A stretch of 64,000 nt of DNA from Siphonodentalium dalli (GCA_032622095.1 CP136064.1:182882209-182946208); one strand, 5' to 3'; shown: positions 12,245 through 23,137, counted from the first letter of the stretch. Numbers and translations are program-made. The notes: a model not told the origin generated them from the letters alone.

Positions 12245-12420
12245 ACACGCCTGAGCTGTGTCAGGATGTGGAATGTTTAGACAGACTTACACAGTAAACT
12301 ACCCTATTGTTAAGCTAGTGTACACCCTGAAGGAATCTGCTCTCTGGAGACAATTAATTAAGCAGTTTTCTGCGTAAGTTCGTCTAAACTGTCCACCTCC
12401 TGACATAGCCCAGTCGTGGA
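12245..12420. repeat. Second fold-back element (MITE-like), unit 1
   Basis: Arms of about 50 nt: the left arm reads ctgagctgtgtcagg, gtgga, tttagac, cttac; the right arm is its imperfect reverse complement ending gacatagcccag. About 75 nt of loop separate them. The arms create a mirrored pair of GTAAGT sites, one on each strand. No obvious target-site duplication. Confidence 0.75.
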
Positions 12421-13279
12421 AACCTCTTAATTCTATTTCAGATAGAGAGGATGTGTTACGTTCAAGAATTCCACACGATTCGAGAACTTTTATGTGTCAC
12501 AGTAGATATATATGTAAACTAATATGGTTTATTTATTATGCAACATTATGTGCTGTCCGCCACACGCAATATGGCACACAGAAGACGAACCAGTAAGAAC
12601 TTTGTGGCTCATTGTTTGATGCATAGTAAATATAATTCTGAATATGCCCACGTCCTGTATCATACGAATCTAACAATGGTCTAGTCACTGCTCATCAAAC
12701 ATCATCCCTCATGAGGGTTTGCAAAAACATTATAATAATAATACGCTTTATCAGAGCCAGTATCACAAAATAGGAGTGGTGGAATTCGTCATGTGTAGGC
12801 ATTATCATTACATGTAAATATAAACGATAAACGTTTTCGCAAAAAAATATATGAGAAAAAAACATTGATAACGCGTCTACTTCACAATTTGCTCACCCCA
12901 GTTAAATAGCCAAGGGTGTGCCCTTTCCAGAGATGCACATCGCGTCCTCGTACATTATGCCATCGCATAGTTATCGCGTTTTTGAAGAAAGCACCCGCAT
13001 CTCAGTGGGATTTAACCTTCGCTCCAGATAAATCTCGCACCAATCTGCCCTGAAAGGCGGACAGCTTTCACGAGTTCCTATCGCGTGAAAGAAATTAGCG
13101 TGCAACCAGGCATAGCCGGTAATTCTCGTCAACATCGGAACGCGGGCTTTTTTTAAACATGCTGCTCGCCGTTGATGGCAGCGTGAGACATACGATTTGG
13201 AGTCCATCCGACCATGGGTTGACTTCGCGGGCCAGGAAGGTTTCGCACCTCACCCGGACTTGATGTCATTCAAGTTGAT

Positions 13280-13297
13280 GGGGTGGGGTGGGGTGGG
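13280..13297 (+). other. G-quadruplex motif, unit 1
   Basis: Three GGGG runs and a GGG run separated by single T bases, a canonical four-tract motif with 1-nt loops. It lies next to TGACCTTGAC motifs. Equivalent motifs are at 21003-21020, 28715-28732, 36430-36447, 44060-44077, 51770-51787 and 59491-59508. Confidence 0.8.
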
Positions 13298-14618
13298 CTT
13301 CAATGACCTTGACCCTAAGATTACCTTGACCTCTGATACTCGACATCATGGCGATTTCAAGGGCTAATTTTGCGAGTTATATATAGCGATGTACGCGCTT
13401 ATGACAATATGCAGAGCACAATATGGCTGTCCCTGTTAAAACTGCAGGTCACAGGGAGGCCTCTACATACCTATATTCCTGGGCCTGTAGCCGACGTGGG
13501 ACCATGATCTCAATGTGACCTTGACCTCTAGAAACTAACATCGGGGACGAGTGAAATTGCGCGTAAAACACCGTATATGCTGGGCTATGGCGATTTGGAC
13601 AAGCGCATTTTATAATCATATTACGCTCAACGGTGATTTATCGAAAAAAAAAAAAAAAAAATGTCCGTATCGCCCAGAATAGTTAGCGTACACGTTATAG
13701 CGCGCGTGCGACCGATTTAATTGCGTGTAACAATGCGCTACCGCAACATTTCAAAATGCTCGCGAATCAGTAGAGTTATCATTTACTGTTATCATTACTG
13801 CTATAATAACAAATTTAGTTTATGTTGAAAATCGACACAATTATTGTGGAAATAAACTGAAGAATACGGGAACTATTGGGCTCTATTCTGCAGATGGATG
13901 ATTTGTGAAGTTCGCCCGTTCACACATATAAAAAAATAATATATAAAACACGGTATGTATCCAAATCCAATTCTTTGTTCCTTATGGGTACATCATTTAA
14001 AATGCTGATTTTTTTGTTTGTTTGTTAGTTTAAACATATTTTATTGTATCATTTATGTACAAATGGGATTGGGGCACAAGTTATACAACTTAGATAGCCC
14101 CTCTCCCCATATAATTACACACGTTATTATAACAACAATGTAGATCGAGTGAGACCTCCTATGTGTAATTCCCTCTACCCAATTATGTCCTAATACATAA
14201 TCTATCAAGTGGACGCGTCATATATTTACATAGCCCGTCTGTGTTAAACTAAATCCTGTCCAGGGTGATAGGTCAACTGTCAATTTGGTCACTCGTTTGA
14301 TACCCCAATAACACACAGACCGTAACACGGACACGACTTCACAGATTGTTGGCCTAATCTGACATAATCACTTAAAGTGATCAGCAGAATAATTGGGCGT
14401 ACTTTTCAAAGTGCAGCCGAATTGCTTCTGAAACCAGTTATTTATATCTATCACGTTAGATATCATTGTTAAGTGCTTTGAACTCTTAAATTTCACTGTC
14501 GTTGTGTGCTGCGTGGGCTAGTCTCAAATTATCGGCAGATTTTTTGAAAATAAATAATAATACACACACGCAGCTCTGTATGGGAACAAATAATCAAAAT
14601 GTTATATAAATATAAATA

Positions 14619-14759
14619 TAAGAAATGAATTAATGGGTGTGCATTATTGGGCGATACGGCGCAGTGGTCGTTGTGGGCACAGTTCGCGGTTCACATGTGC
14701 CCCAAATGACAACAGCGCCGTATCCCACAATAACACACACCCACTACATTCATTTCTTA
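14619..14759. repeat. Fold-back element (imperfect hairpin), unit 2
   Basis: Long inverted repeat: TAAGAAATGAAT at the left end mirrors ATTCATTTCTTA at the right end. Inside, tgggtgtg, ttattg, gatacggcgc and gtggtc all have partners on the other arm. The innermost stem gggcaca/tgtgccc encloses a loop of about 14 nt. It could be a MITE-like insertion. A box A-like ggcgcagtgg and a partial box B-like ggttca about 30 bp apart leave a tRNA-derived SINE origin possible but weak. Confidence 0.85.
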
Positions 14760-15410
14760 GATAACCCTGATGGCAATTTCTTATCGATAGCCATTCAACC
14801 AGACGTTATTCATTCGGGTATTTTTTCAGGTTGATCATATAGAAGCTTCGTCTGTGCCAGTTGTTTTGGTGTGAAATGAACATAGGACGACACAGTTGGT
14901 AAACAGGTTAACATTATGTCACTCGTTTATCATGCCGTCAGGTACAACTTGTGCGACAACGTTAACCAGTTCACACACTTGAACATTCTATCTATTTATC
15001 GGGGTAACTTTAGCATTCTTAATATGTTTTTGTGGCGTGACAGGTCATTCTCTCACAACGTCTTGGGCTATTCTTGTCGAATGATGCTGATTTGAAAACT
15101 TTGGAGATTAAACACTCTTAAATTATTCTTCTAAGTTTGTCTTTGAACTTTGGAGACATTTGCAAAGGACAAGACTATCCGCATTATTTGACATTTTGAA
15201 ATTTCCCCAAAAGACAATCCATTTTGAGAATGTCTGACACGATTTCACCATCTATCAACATTTCCGTTCTGAATATAGCCCTCATCTCCTGAAGTGAGCT
15301 GCGTAGTATATAACATAGGAGACACAAGGATCCAACAGCACAGTGTGGAACAATGGGTCATTGACAAAGTGGTCATGAATTGAAAGTCAGAGTTAGATAT
15401 GTACAATGCA

Positions 15411-15416
15411 TTTATT
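15411..15416 (-). terminator. Poly(A) signal AATAAA, copy 2
   Basis: AATAAA in the context aatttAATAAAtgcattg, giving a 3' untranslated region of about 0.45-0.48 kb. Confidence 0.5.
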
Positions 15417-15865
15417 AAATTTACAATACAGTTGATGACATGATTGTGGTAGATAAAAAGAAACATTTATGCAAACGACCATCGTAGGGTGTCATTGCAG
15501 GGTATCATGGAGACACATTAGTTAAACACACAGAGCAACGTGTATAGATACCTGAACATTAGAACATGAGCATACATGTACATAACAAATTCCGTTGCCC
15601 GGTATCTTCGACTAAATATACGTGGAAAACTATACACGTGTATTGGTAATGATGTTGGAGCGTTGATTAACTAAGAAGAGAAATATATTAGAATTGTCTG
15701 AACAGGGACCACCAACGGAAACAGTGAAACAGTCCTGTGCTAATTCTCAGGCGATGCTCCGTCTATCCCGGTGAATATCATCGTGTGAAGACCTTGCATG
15801 TCTGTTCGATGATTTTTGTCATGACATCTCATCGTGAATAGCACTGTTTAGAAGTTATTGGTGAT

Positions 15866-17938
15866 TCAGCACAGACCGCACGTTTCCCTGCATCTCATTT
15901 GGATCCTGACGACTCGATCGCAGAGTCTCCTCAGTTGGTTGCATCTGGCGGCAGAATACGAATCTTCACAGGGAACTGAAACAATTATAGGCGTATAGTA
16001 ACAATTATAACCACGTTGTATTTAAGTTCTTTGTACATGGTTAAAGACACGGTTGGCCTTGGCGGTGGGTATCCTGTGAAAATATCTCCACCCGTCAAAA
16101 ACCGCCACAAACAGAAAGAACATAAAAATGTAGATAGACTTTGTCCGTATACAAATAAGAAATATCGCATAAACAGTATGTTATGGTCATATGTTTGACC
16201 ATTGTTATGTAAACAAAAGCATAACAAGTTACTTTTCTGGTGTTTGTTTATATTATGATGGTAAACATAAAGAGCGTTCTTTGTTGGTGAATACCTGATA
16301 TGGAACTAATAAAGAGCGTTTATTCCATTTGTGTGTGATTAGCCAGTAGCATTGTGCTGTCTTCTGTAACACAATCAGGCTCTTGCTTAGGTAAAATATA
16401 GTAGGTCTTTATGATAACATGCTGTTTACGCGATGGTCATGGTGTATATGAACGAAACTGTATGCGTTTTAATGTTTTTCTGTTTACGGTGTTTGGAACA
16501 AATATGAATATTTTCGACAATTAAGGCCTCACGTGCCTTTAAAATAGAAATCAAAAAGATGTTGTATCTCTTCACTGAACTTTCTTCATAAACTTGGGGC
16601 TATAAACTATTATTCGTTGGTAAGCGAGAACAGGTAAGGGGAGCCTCTGTCACTGGGAAATAATTTGTTCTATGAATCAGCACAGGAAATGTGGCTATCT
16701 TACTTTACATCAATTTTGTTTGAAAATATCTTTTAAAAACACTTTAAGTGAAATGCATGCAATTCCAGAATGGCGTTTTTGTGTCTTATTTGTAATGTGG
16801 TTGAAACGTGCATTGAAAAGTAGTTCGATCTAATTTTTTGTTTGTTGTTGCCAGTGCTGTCGAGAAGATATAGCGCATCTTTAAGTAGAAGGCGTCATAT
16901 GTGACTTGTCCTTGAACTTTACGAAAAATACCTCCTACTTAAAGCAGCGGCTCGTAATGTTCAGGGTTCAGAACTGAGATGAAACCAAATGATTAATTGC
17001 TCCTGTCAGTGCACGATCGGATCACCAACGACCGAGAGAAACACAGCTTGATATATTGTTGCTTATAGATACTACATGTCGCATAAAAGAACTCACTTAT
17101 GTCGTATATAATTTATCGTTTCAGAAGAAAACATGGGTCCAGTGTTTGTTCTGCTCGGAACATTCAAGAGCATTCAGTTTCATTATGTTCCTGATATGGC
17201 AACAATACATAGGGTTTATATCACGTATTGTGGAGAGAGCTCACGAATTGATATGGCTTCGACAAGACACCTGCATTCTAAACCATAACCCACAAAGTCA
17301 CATAAGCTATGGGCACACTTAGCATAGTCTCGAGTTTTGTACCGCGTTGATCAGCAAAGCTGACGGGCAAACTTGTTCAACTGATCAGTTGCTAATTGTT
17401 CACAGACATTCGTTGAGTCAAATGACTTTCAGACTTTCAAGTACGCTTTTGTCAGCACCTATTCCCTGATTAAACATGGTTAAATTATGAACTTACGTGG
17501 TTCCGCTGTCGTTGTTGTTGGGATCTCAGCGTCGACGCCGAACATAGCTGATCCACTCTGCACGTTCTGTGTTCTCCCTTGAAGACCGTATCTGTACATT
17601 AAATGTTCGGCTAACCATTTGGATAGTTTGATTCTCTGCGCTTCGCTCATGGGAGTCATGGCTCCCTCATTCGTGTCCGGCCCATGGATGAGATCCGCGA
17701 ATTGTATCTGAGTCCTTCTCTTAGCTGTTTCCATTGGTTCATCGTCTCTCTCGGTCGGTACGCCGCCGCCCGTTGTGGTGTCTGATGTGTGTTTTTCGTT
17801 TGAATTTTCTCTGCGGGATAGTCGTGCATACAGTTGATCCATTTCGTCGGTCGTAACGTAGCTTTGTTCCCCAAATACATCAAGCATTATTATTGAGAAG
17901 ATCACCGAAATGAACGCAACTTTTGTATACATCTGCAT
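15866..17938 (-). CDS. Secreted ShKT-domain protein, copy 2
   Basis: Predicted coding exons are 17497-17938 and 15866-15975 (complement), 183 residues. Exon 2 is bounded by a good acceptor (tttatttttcag, exon from 17951) and donor (cac/gtaagt). The ATG at 17938 has G at -3; the frame upstream of it through exon 1 meets a TAA, so this is a true start. Residues 1-23 are a signal peptide (hydrophobic core 7-19). Residues 24-147 have no cysteine and contain dibasic sites RR42-43 and KRR73-75 and a GR121-122. The phase-1 intron (1521 bp) joins in frame to an exon encoding six cysteines at 150, 159, 166, 176, 180 and 183, spaced x8, x6, x9, x3, x2, with the stop directly after the last. That is the ShKT signature, including TCGxC-type ending. 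ShKT domains occur in secreted enzymes, matrix proteins and some toxins. The Lys-Tyr pair of channel-blocking members is not seen (Arg-Ile lies near that position). Function is unknown. Confidence 0.85.
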
Positions 17939-18580
17939 CACAATTATTTCTCTGAAAAATAAAATTTCGAAATGAGTATACTACATGTATCACCAAATCG
18001 TGTGGTATTTCAGTGTTAGTCTTTCAAGAGTATTTAAAGGGTACATATGCCCAAGTATGGCGTGTGCACACATAATTGTTGTGACCCCGGGACGTGACAG
18101 ATGCAAAAAAAACAAACTATGTTCAATTTGCTAGCTATGGTCAACTTTCTGGCGGATAACATAGCCATACGCAGGCAGATGAATGAAATATTTATATAAC
18201 CACTTCGTATAATTTTTTGAAACGACAGGACAAAGCGACAGAGGTTTATCGGGTCTTTTTTTAACTGTACGCACAGTCACGAGAGAGCGCTCTTTATTTC
18301 AAGATTAAAGTGGGTGATGTCCCTTTAAAATTCCGAACAAATTTTACAGGATGAGAACACTCTTACATGTATTTGTCGATCTAGCATATCCTTCATTCAA
18401 AAAATAACAACTTTTTGGCTGCTCATGAAAGATGTTCTATTCAGACCGCTCTATGCGGAATGTCTTTTAATTGCTGATAAATATCATCGCATCTGAAACG
18501 AATTGTACATTCAAATACAGGCAAAATTTGCCAGTGTATGAACGTATTCCTGAAGCGTATTTGGTAAAGCATTGACTTAC

Positions 18581-18659
18581 CTTTAGTACCGCGAGGTATG
18601 TTCGCCTGCTGTAAGTATGAATTGTTTGATTTGTTCTTCCAATGTGCACCTTATTTATA
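18581..18659 (-). promoter_or_regulatory. TATA promoter and exon 1, copy 2
   Basis: A canonical TATAAATA at 18652-18659 is followed about 30 bp later by a predicted start near 18628 (tcaaaca context). The roughly 48-nt exon 1 has no ATG and ends in ctaaag/gtaagt at 18581. The intron to exon 2 is 629 bp (17952-18580). Exon 1 carries a stop in frame with the exon 2 ATG. An alternative is that this block is itself a coding exon (ATG at 18685 opens a frame running to the same donor), but that frame would end soon inside exon 2. Confidence 0.6.
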
Positions 18660-19024
18660 GTGTCCTGTTCCGGATAATCTGGCATGTCCGACGCTAATAT
18701 GACACCACAAAGACAGTACTTTATTTTGGCAGTTATCTTGGATTGTGATAGGCTGAAATCATTCGGATAATCCCGGAGAATAAGACATCATAAAAGGAAA
18801 TTAGCATTATTGGTCCGTATTGTGTGGATCATCGGATTAGGATAGGCCGAACTCATTCGGATAACCATGGCGAATCACTGTATAGTCATGAAAATTTACC
18901 CAAAAATCCTGCTATTACAAGAATAGGAGAGATCGACACACGAACAAGCCGATTATAGTTTGAATATTATTGCGAATTTAAACAATGAGTAATATGCCAC
19001 GTGTATTGTCGATAATAACCTTAC

Positions 19025-19134
19025 GCTGTGTATCGAATGATTCGGTGATTACTTTCACGACGGGGATGACATGGGGTATAATCTGATGGACTTCGGGTAC
19101 GTTAAATTTTGCAGGCAATTCGACGTAGAGTGCT
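19025..19134 (-). other. Possible coding exon of unknown gene, unit 2
   Basis: A 110-nt minus-strand segment between an acceptor (catgttttcag, exon from 19134) and a donor (cacagc/gtaagg, exon to 19025). One frame is open throughout and reads like ordinary protein (LYVELPAKF then VPEVHQIIPHVIPVV). It lies upstream of the TATA box. It could splice in phase to the block at 18581-18685, but that frame would end 22 codons into exon 2. The same segment occurs in every complete unit (for example 10086-10195). Chance ORF, upstream exon or relic are all possible. Confidence 0.3.
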
Positions 19135-19276
19135 CTGAAAACATGAACATCTTACATACTGTATATGCCTCCCCGTTTACTTTTGGTTGTTATATAAGTG
19201 ACATTTGTCCGAAATGAGCCTATCTGGCAAGATCTAGTGTAATAATTCCTGGAATTTCATTGCTATAATAAGCGAT

Positions 19277-19282
<6 letters not shown>

Positions 19283-19308
<26 letters not shown>
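19283..19308. repeat. (TA)n microsatellite, unit 2
   Basis: 26 bp, about 0.6 kb upstream of the TATA box. Confidence 0.97.
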
Positions 19309-19967
19309 CCCAAATGTTTTTGCAACAGATAGCCATTTTTGAATAAATTCATGAGAATTGTCCATGAAGTTTTTCCAGCCGTGTGAACGTAGTCTTATAT
19401 ATGGCAAAGAAAATTGGTCAGACAAATACGCGTATACCGACTACAGTCAAGATTAATGTATATAGTTGTTTTAGTTTAACATGTTAAAGATGCCCACACG
19501 GATTGGACAACGAATGAAGATAAGATACAAGCTATTATATTTTATGTCAGACTTGTGTCTTATACACACTCTCACCAGCGCGTAATGTGTGCATGGATAC
19601 ACAACGAAACATGCGTCTAACTTCAACCGCCATCTGAAGTGGCACCAACCACCGGACCATGAATCTGGTGTTACGCAAATTCTCCTGTAAACGGTAATCA
19701 GTTTTCTGCCCAACAGAATTGACGGGTAGTATTTGTTCACAGTAACAGATCGTTGCTCGTGATCAACGAGAAACTCTTTTACTTATTATGCCAAGTATTG
19801 CATTCGTTAATCGCGATTATAAACATCCATGCTTATTATATACTAAATGTTGATAAACCACTCGCAGTGTCGTATCGTGCACCAGGTGTGTTGTCAATCA
19901 TTTTATACACAATTGAGTGGTTCCAATATAATATTTATCTCATCGCATAATAATCTTTGAGGGGTTT

Positions 19968-20143
19968 ACACGCCTGAGCTGTGTCATGATGTGGAATGTT
20001 TAGACAGACTTACACAGTAAACTACCCTATTGTTAAGCTAGTGTACACCCTGAAGGAATCTGCTCTCTGGAGACAATTAATTAAGCAGTTTTCTGCGTAA
20101 GTTCGTCTAAACTGTCCACCTCCTGACATAGCCCAGTCGTGGA
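19968..20143. repeat. Second fold-back element, unit 2
   Basis: As in unit 1, with tgtcatgatg for tgtcaggatg in the left arm (one extra arm mismatch), a change shared by all later units. Confidence 0.75.
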
Positions 20144-20693
20144 AACCTCTTAATTCTATTTCAGATAGAGAGGATGTGTTACGTTCAAGAATTCCACACG
20201 ATTCGAGAACTTTTATGTGTCACAGTAGATATATATGTAAACTAATATGGTTTATTTATTATGCAACATTATGTGCTGTCCGCCACACGCAATATGGCAC
20301 ACAGAAGACGAACCAGTAAGAACTTTGTGGCTCATTGTTTGATGCATAGTAAATATAATTCTGAATATGCCCACGTCCTGTATCATACGAATCTAACAAT
20401 GGTCTAGTCACTGCTCATCAAACATCATCCCTCATGAGGGTTTGCAAAAACATACTAATAATAATACGCTTTATCAGAGCCAGTATCACAAAATAGGAGG
20501 GGTGGAATTCGTCATGTGTAGGCATTATCATTACATGTAAATATAAACGATAAACGTTTTCGCAAAAAAATATATGAGAAAAAAACATTGATAACGCGTC
20601 TACTTCACAATTTGCTCACCCCAGTTAAATAGCCAAGGGTGTGCCCTTTCCAGAGATGCACATCGCGTCCTCGTACATTATGCCATCGCATAG

Positions 20694-20930
20694 TTATCGC
20701 GTTTTTGAAGAAAGCACCCGCATCTCAGTGGGATTTACCCTTCGCTCCAGATAAATCTCGCACCAATCTGCCCTGAAAGGCGGACAGCTTTCACGAGTTC
20801 CTATCGCGTGAAAGAAATTAGCGTGCAACCAGGCATAGCCGGTAATTCTCGTCAACATCGGAACGCGGGCTTTTTTTAAACATGCTGCTCGCCGTTGATG
20901 GCAGCGTGAGACATACGATTTGGAGTCCAT
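20694..20930 (-). CDS. Hypothetical 78-codon ORF, kept in all units
   Basis: ATG-initiated frame with five cysteines, no signal peptide and no domain I recognise. It is open in all seven complete units (12971-13207, 28406-28642, 36121-36357, 43751-43987, 51461-51697, 59182-59418). The few differences between copies alter residues and are not silent, which argues against selection on the protein. A perfect 8-bp inverted repeat (ctttcacg/cgtgaaag, 11-nt loop) lies inside it. Most likely a chance ORF. Confidence 0.15.
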   Translation of the reverse strand: MDSKSYVSRCHQRRAACLKKARVPMLTRITGYAWLHANFFHAIGTRESCPPFRADWCEIYLERRVNPTEMRVLSSKTR

Positions 20931-22339
20931 CCGACCATGGGTTGACTTCGCGGGCCAGGAAGGTTTCGCACCTCACCCGGACTTGATGTCATTCAAGTTG
21001 ATGGGGTGGGGTGGGGTGGGCTTCAATGACCTTGACCCTAAGATTTCCTTGACCTCTGATACTCGACATCATGGCGATTTCAAGGGCTAATTTTGCGAGT
21101 TATATATAGCGATGTACGCGCTTATGACAATATGCAGAACACAATATGGCTGTCCCTGTTAAAACTGCAGGTCACAGGGAGGCCTCTACATACCTATATT
21201 CCTGGGCCTGTAGCCGACGTGGGACCATGATCTCAATGTGACCTTGACCTCTAGAAACTAACATCGGGGACGAGTGAAATTGCGCGTAAAATACCGTATA
21301 TGCTGGGCTATGGCCATTTGGACAAGCGCATTTTATAATCATATTACGCTCAACGGTGATTTATCGAAAAAAAAAAAAAAAATGTCCGTATCGCCCAGAA
21401 TAGTTAGCGTACACGTTATAGCGCGCGTGCGACCGATTTAATTGCGTGTAACAATGCGCTACCGCAACATTTCAAAATGCTCGCGAATCAGTAGAGTTAT
21501 CATTTACTGTTATCATTACTGCTATAATAACAAATTTAGTTTATGTTGAAAATCGACACAATTATTGTGGAAATAAACTGAAGAATACGGGAACTATTGG
21601 GCTCTATTCTGCAGATGTATGATTTGTGAAGTTCGCCCGTTCACACATATAAAAAAAAAATATATAAAACACGGTATGTATCCAAATCCAATTCTTTGTT
21701 CCTTATGGGTACATCATTTAAAATGCTGATTTTTTTGTTTGTTTGTTAGTTTAAACATATTTTATTGTATCATTTATGTACAAATGGGATTGGGGCACAA
21801 GTTATACAACTTAGATAGCCCCTCTCCCCATATAATTACACACGTTATTATAACAACAATGTAGATCGAGTGAGACCTCCTATGTGTAATTCCCTCTACC
21901 CAATTATGTCCTAATACATAATCTATCAAGTGGACGCGTCATATATTTACATAGCCCGTCTGTGTTAAACTAAATCCTGTCCAGGGTGATAGGTCAACTG
22001 TCAATTTGGTCACTCGTTTGATACCCCAATAACACACAGACCGTAACACGGACACGACTTCACAGATTGTTGGCCTAATCTGACATAATCACTTAAAGTG
22101 ATCAGCAGAATAATTGGGCGTACTTTTCAAAGTGCAGCCGAATTGCTTCTGAAACCAGTTATTTATATCTATCACGTTAGATATCATTGTTAAGTGCTTT
22201 GAACTCTTAAATTTCACTGTCGTTGTGTGCTGCGTGGGCTAGTCTCAAATTATCGGCAGATTTTTTGAAAATAAATAATAATACACACACGCAGCTCTGT
22301 ATGGGAACAAATAATCAAAATGTTATATAAATATAAATA

Positions 22340-22480
22340 TAAGAAATGAATTAATGGGTGTGCATTATTGGGCGATACGGCGCAGTGGTCGTTGGGGGCA
22401 CAGTTCGCGGTTCACATGTGCCCCAAATGACAACAGCGCCGTATCCCACAATAACACACACCCACTACATTCATTTCTTA
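22340..22480. repeat. Fold-back element, unit 3
   Basis: Same structure as in unit 2, with ttgggggcac instead of ttgtgggcac in the inner arm, which lengthens the G run. Confidence 0.8.
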
Positions 22481-23137
22481 GATAACCCTGATGGCAATTT
22501 CTTATCGATAGCCATTCAACCAGACGTTATTCATTCGGGTATTTTTTCAGGTTGATCATATAGAAGCTTCGTCTGTGCCAGTTGTTTTGGTGTGAAATGA
22601 ACATAGGACGACACAGTTGGTAAACAGGTTAACATTATGTCACTCGTTTATCATGCCGTCAGGTACAACTTGTGCGACAACGTTAACCAGTTCACACACT
22701 TGAACATTCTATCTATTTATCGGGGTAACTTTAGCATTCTTAATATGTTTTTGTGGCGTGACAGGTCATTCTCTCACAACGTCTTGGGCTATTCTTGTCG
22801 AATGATGCTGATTTGAAAACTTTGGAGATTAAACACTCTTAAATTATTCTTCTAAGTTTGTCTTTGAACTTTGGAGACATTTGCAAAGGACAAGACTATC
22901 CGCATTATTTGACATTTTGAAATTTCCCCAAAAGACAATCCATTTTGAGAATGCCTGACACGATTTCACCATCTATCAACATTTCCGTTCTGAATATAGC
23001 CCTCATCTCCTGACTCGGAAGTGAGCTGCGTAGTATATAACATAGGAGACACAAGGATCCAACAGCACAGTGTGGAACAATGGGTCATTGACAAAGTGGT
23101 CATGAATTGAAAGTCAGAGTTAGATATGTACAATGCA

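Larger units (their letters stand above)
14341..22061. repeat. Array unit 2 (7721 bp, reference copy)
   Basis: Used here as the reference unit. From left to right: fold-back element, poly(A) signal, ShKT exon, large intron, exon 2, exon 1 and promoter, possible extra exon, (TA)n, second fold-back element, G-quadruplex motif, poly(A) run, and AT-rich spacer. The unit start is an arbitrary phase, set where homology with unit 1 begins. Confidence 0.95.

Noticed and set aside
15245-15291. Alternative last exon after cagctcacttcag, in phase 1, giving a 14-residue tail
   Set aside because: It lies beyond the ShKT stop and past the AATAAA at 15411-15416; the tail has no recognisable feature.
16939-16973. 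Alternative last exon after ggtttcatctcag, in phase 1, giving an 11-residue tail and TAA
   Set aside because: The phase fits but the short tail has no domain; the ShKT exon fits phase and a known cysteine pattern. It remains possible as alternative splicing.
17056-17322. Plus-strand ORF of 87-88 codons in intron 2, and an overlapping ATG frame after the ttatcgtttcag acceptor
   Set aside because: The long frame starts at a non-ATG codon, and the shorter ATG frame has no domain or supported partner exon. Antisense to the gene intron; probably chance.
17656-17883. Second minus-strand frame of 75 codons inside exon 2
   Set aside because: Out-of-frame shadow of the coding frame, begins at a non-canonical codon and has no link to the ShKT exon.
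17938-17941. Start of the exon 2 ORF one codon earlier
   Set aside because: That codon is GTG; the first ATG is at 17938 and eukaryotic initiation would use it.
19471-19740. 89-codon minus-strand ORF found in each unit
   Set aside because: Starts at GTG, no upstream ATG or acceptor in frame; conservation among units only reflects recent duplication.
22358-22555. 65-codon plus-strand ORF in each unit
   Set aside because: It is a translation through the fold-back element and its flank, starting at a non-ATG codon in some readings.
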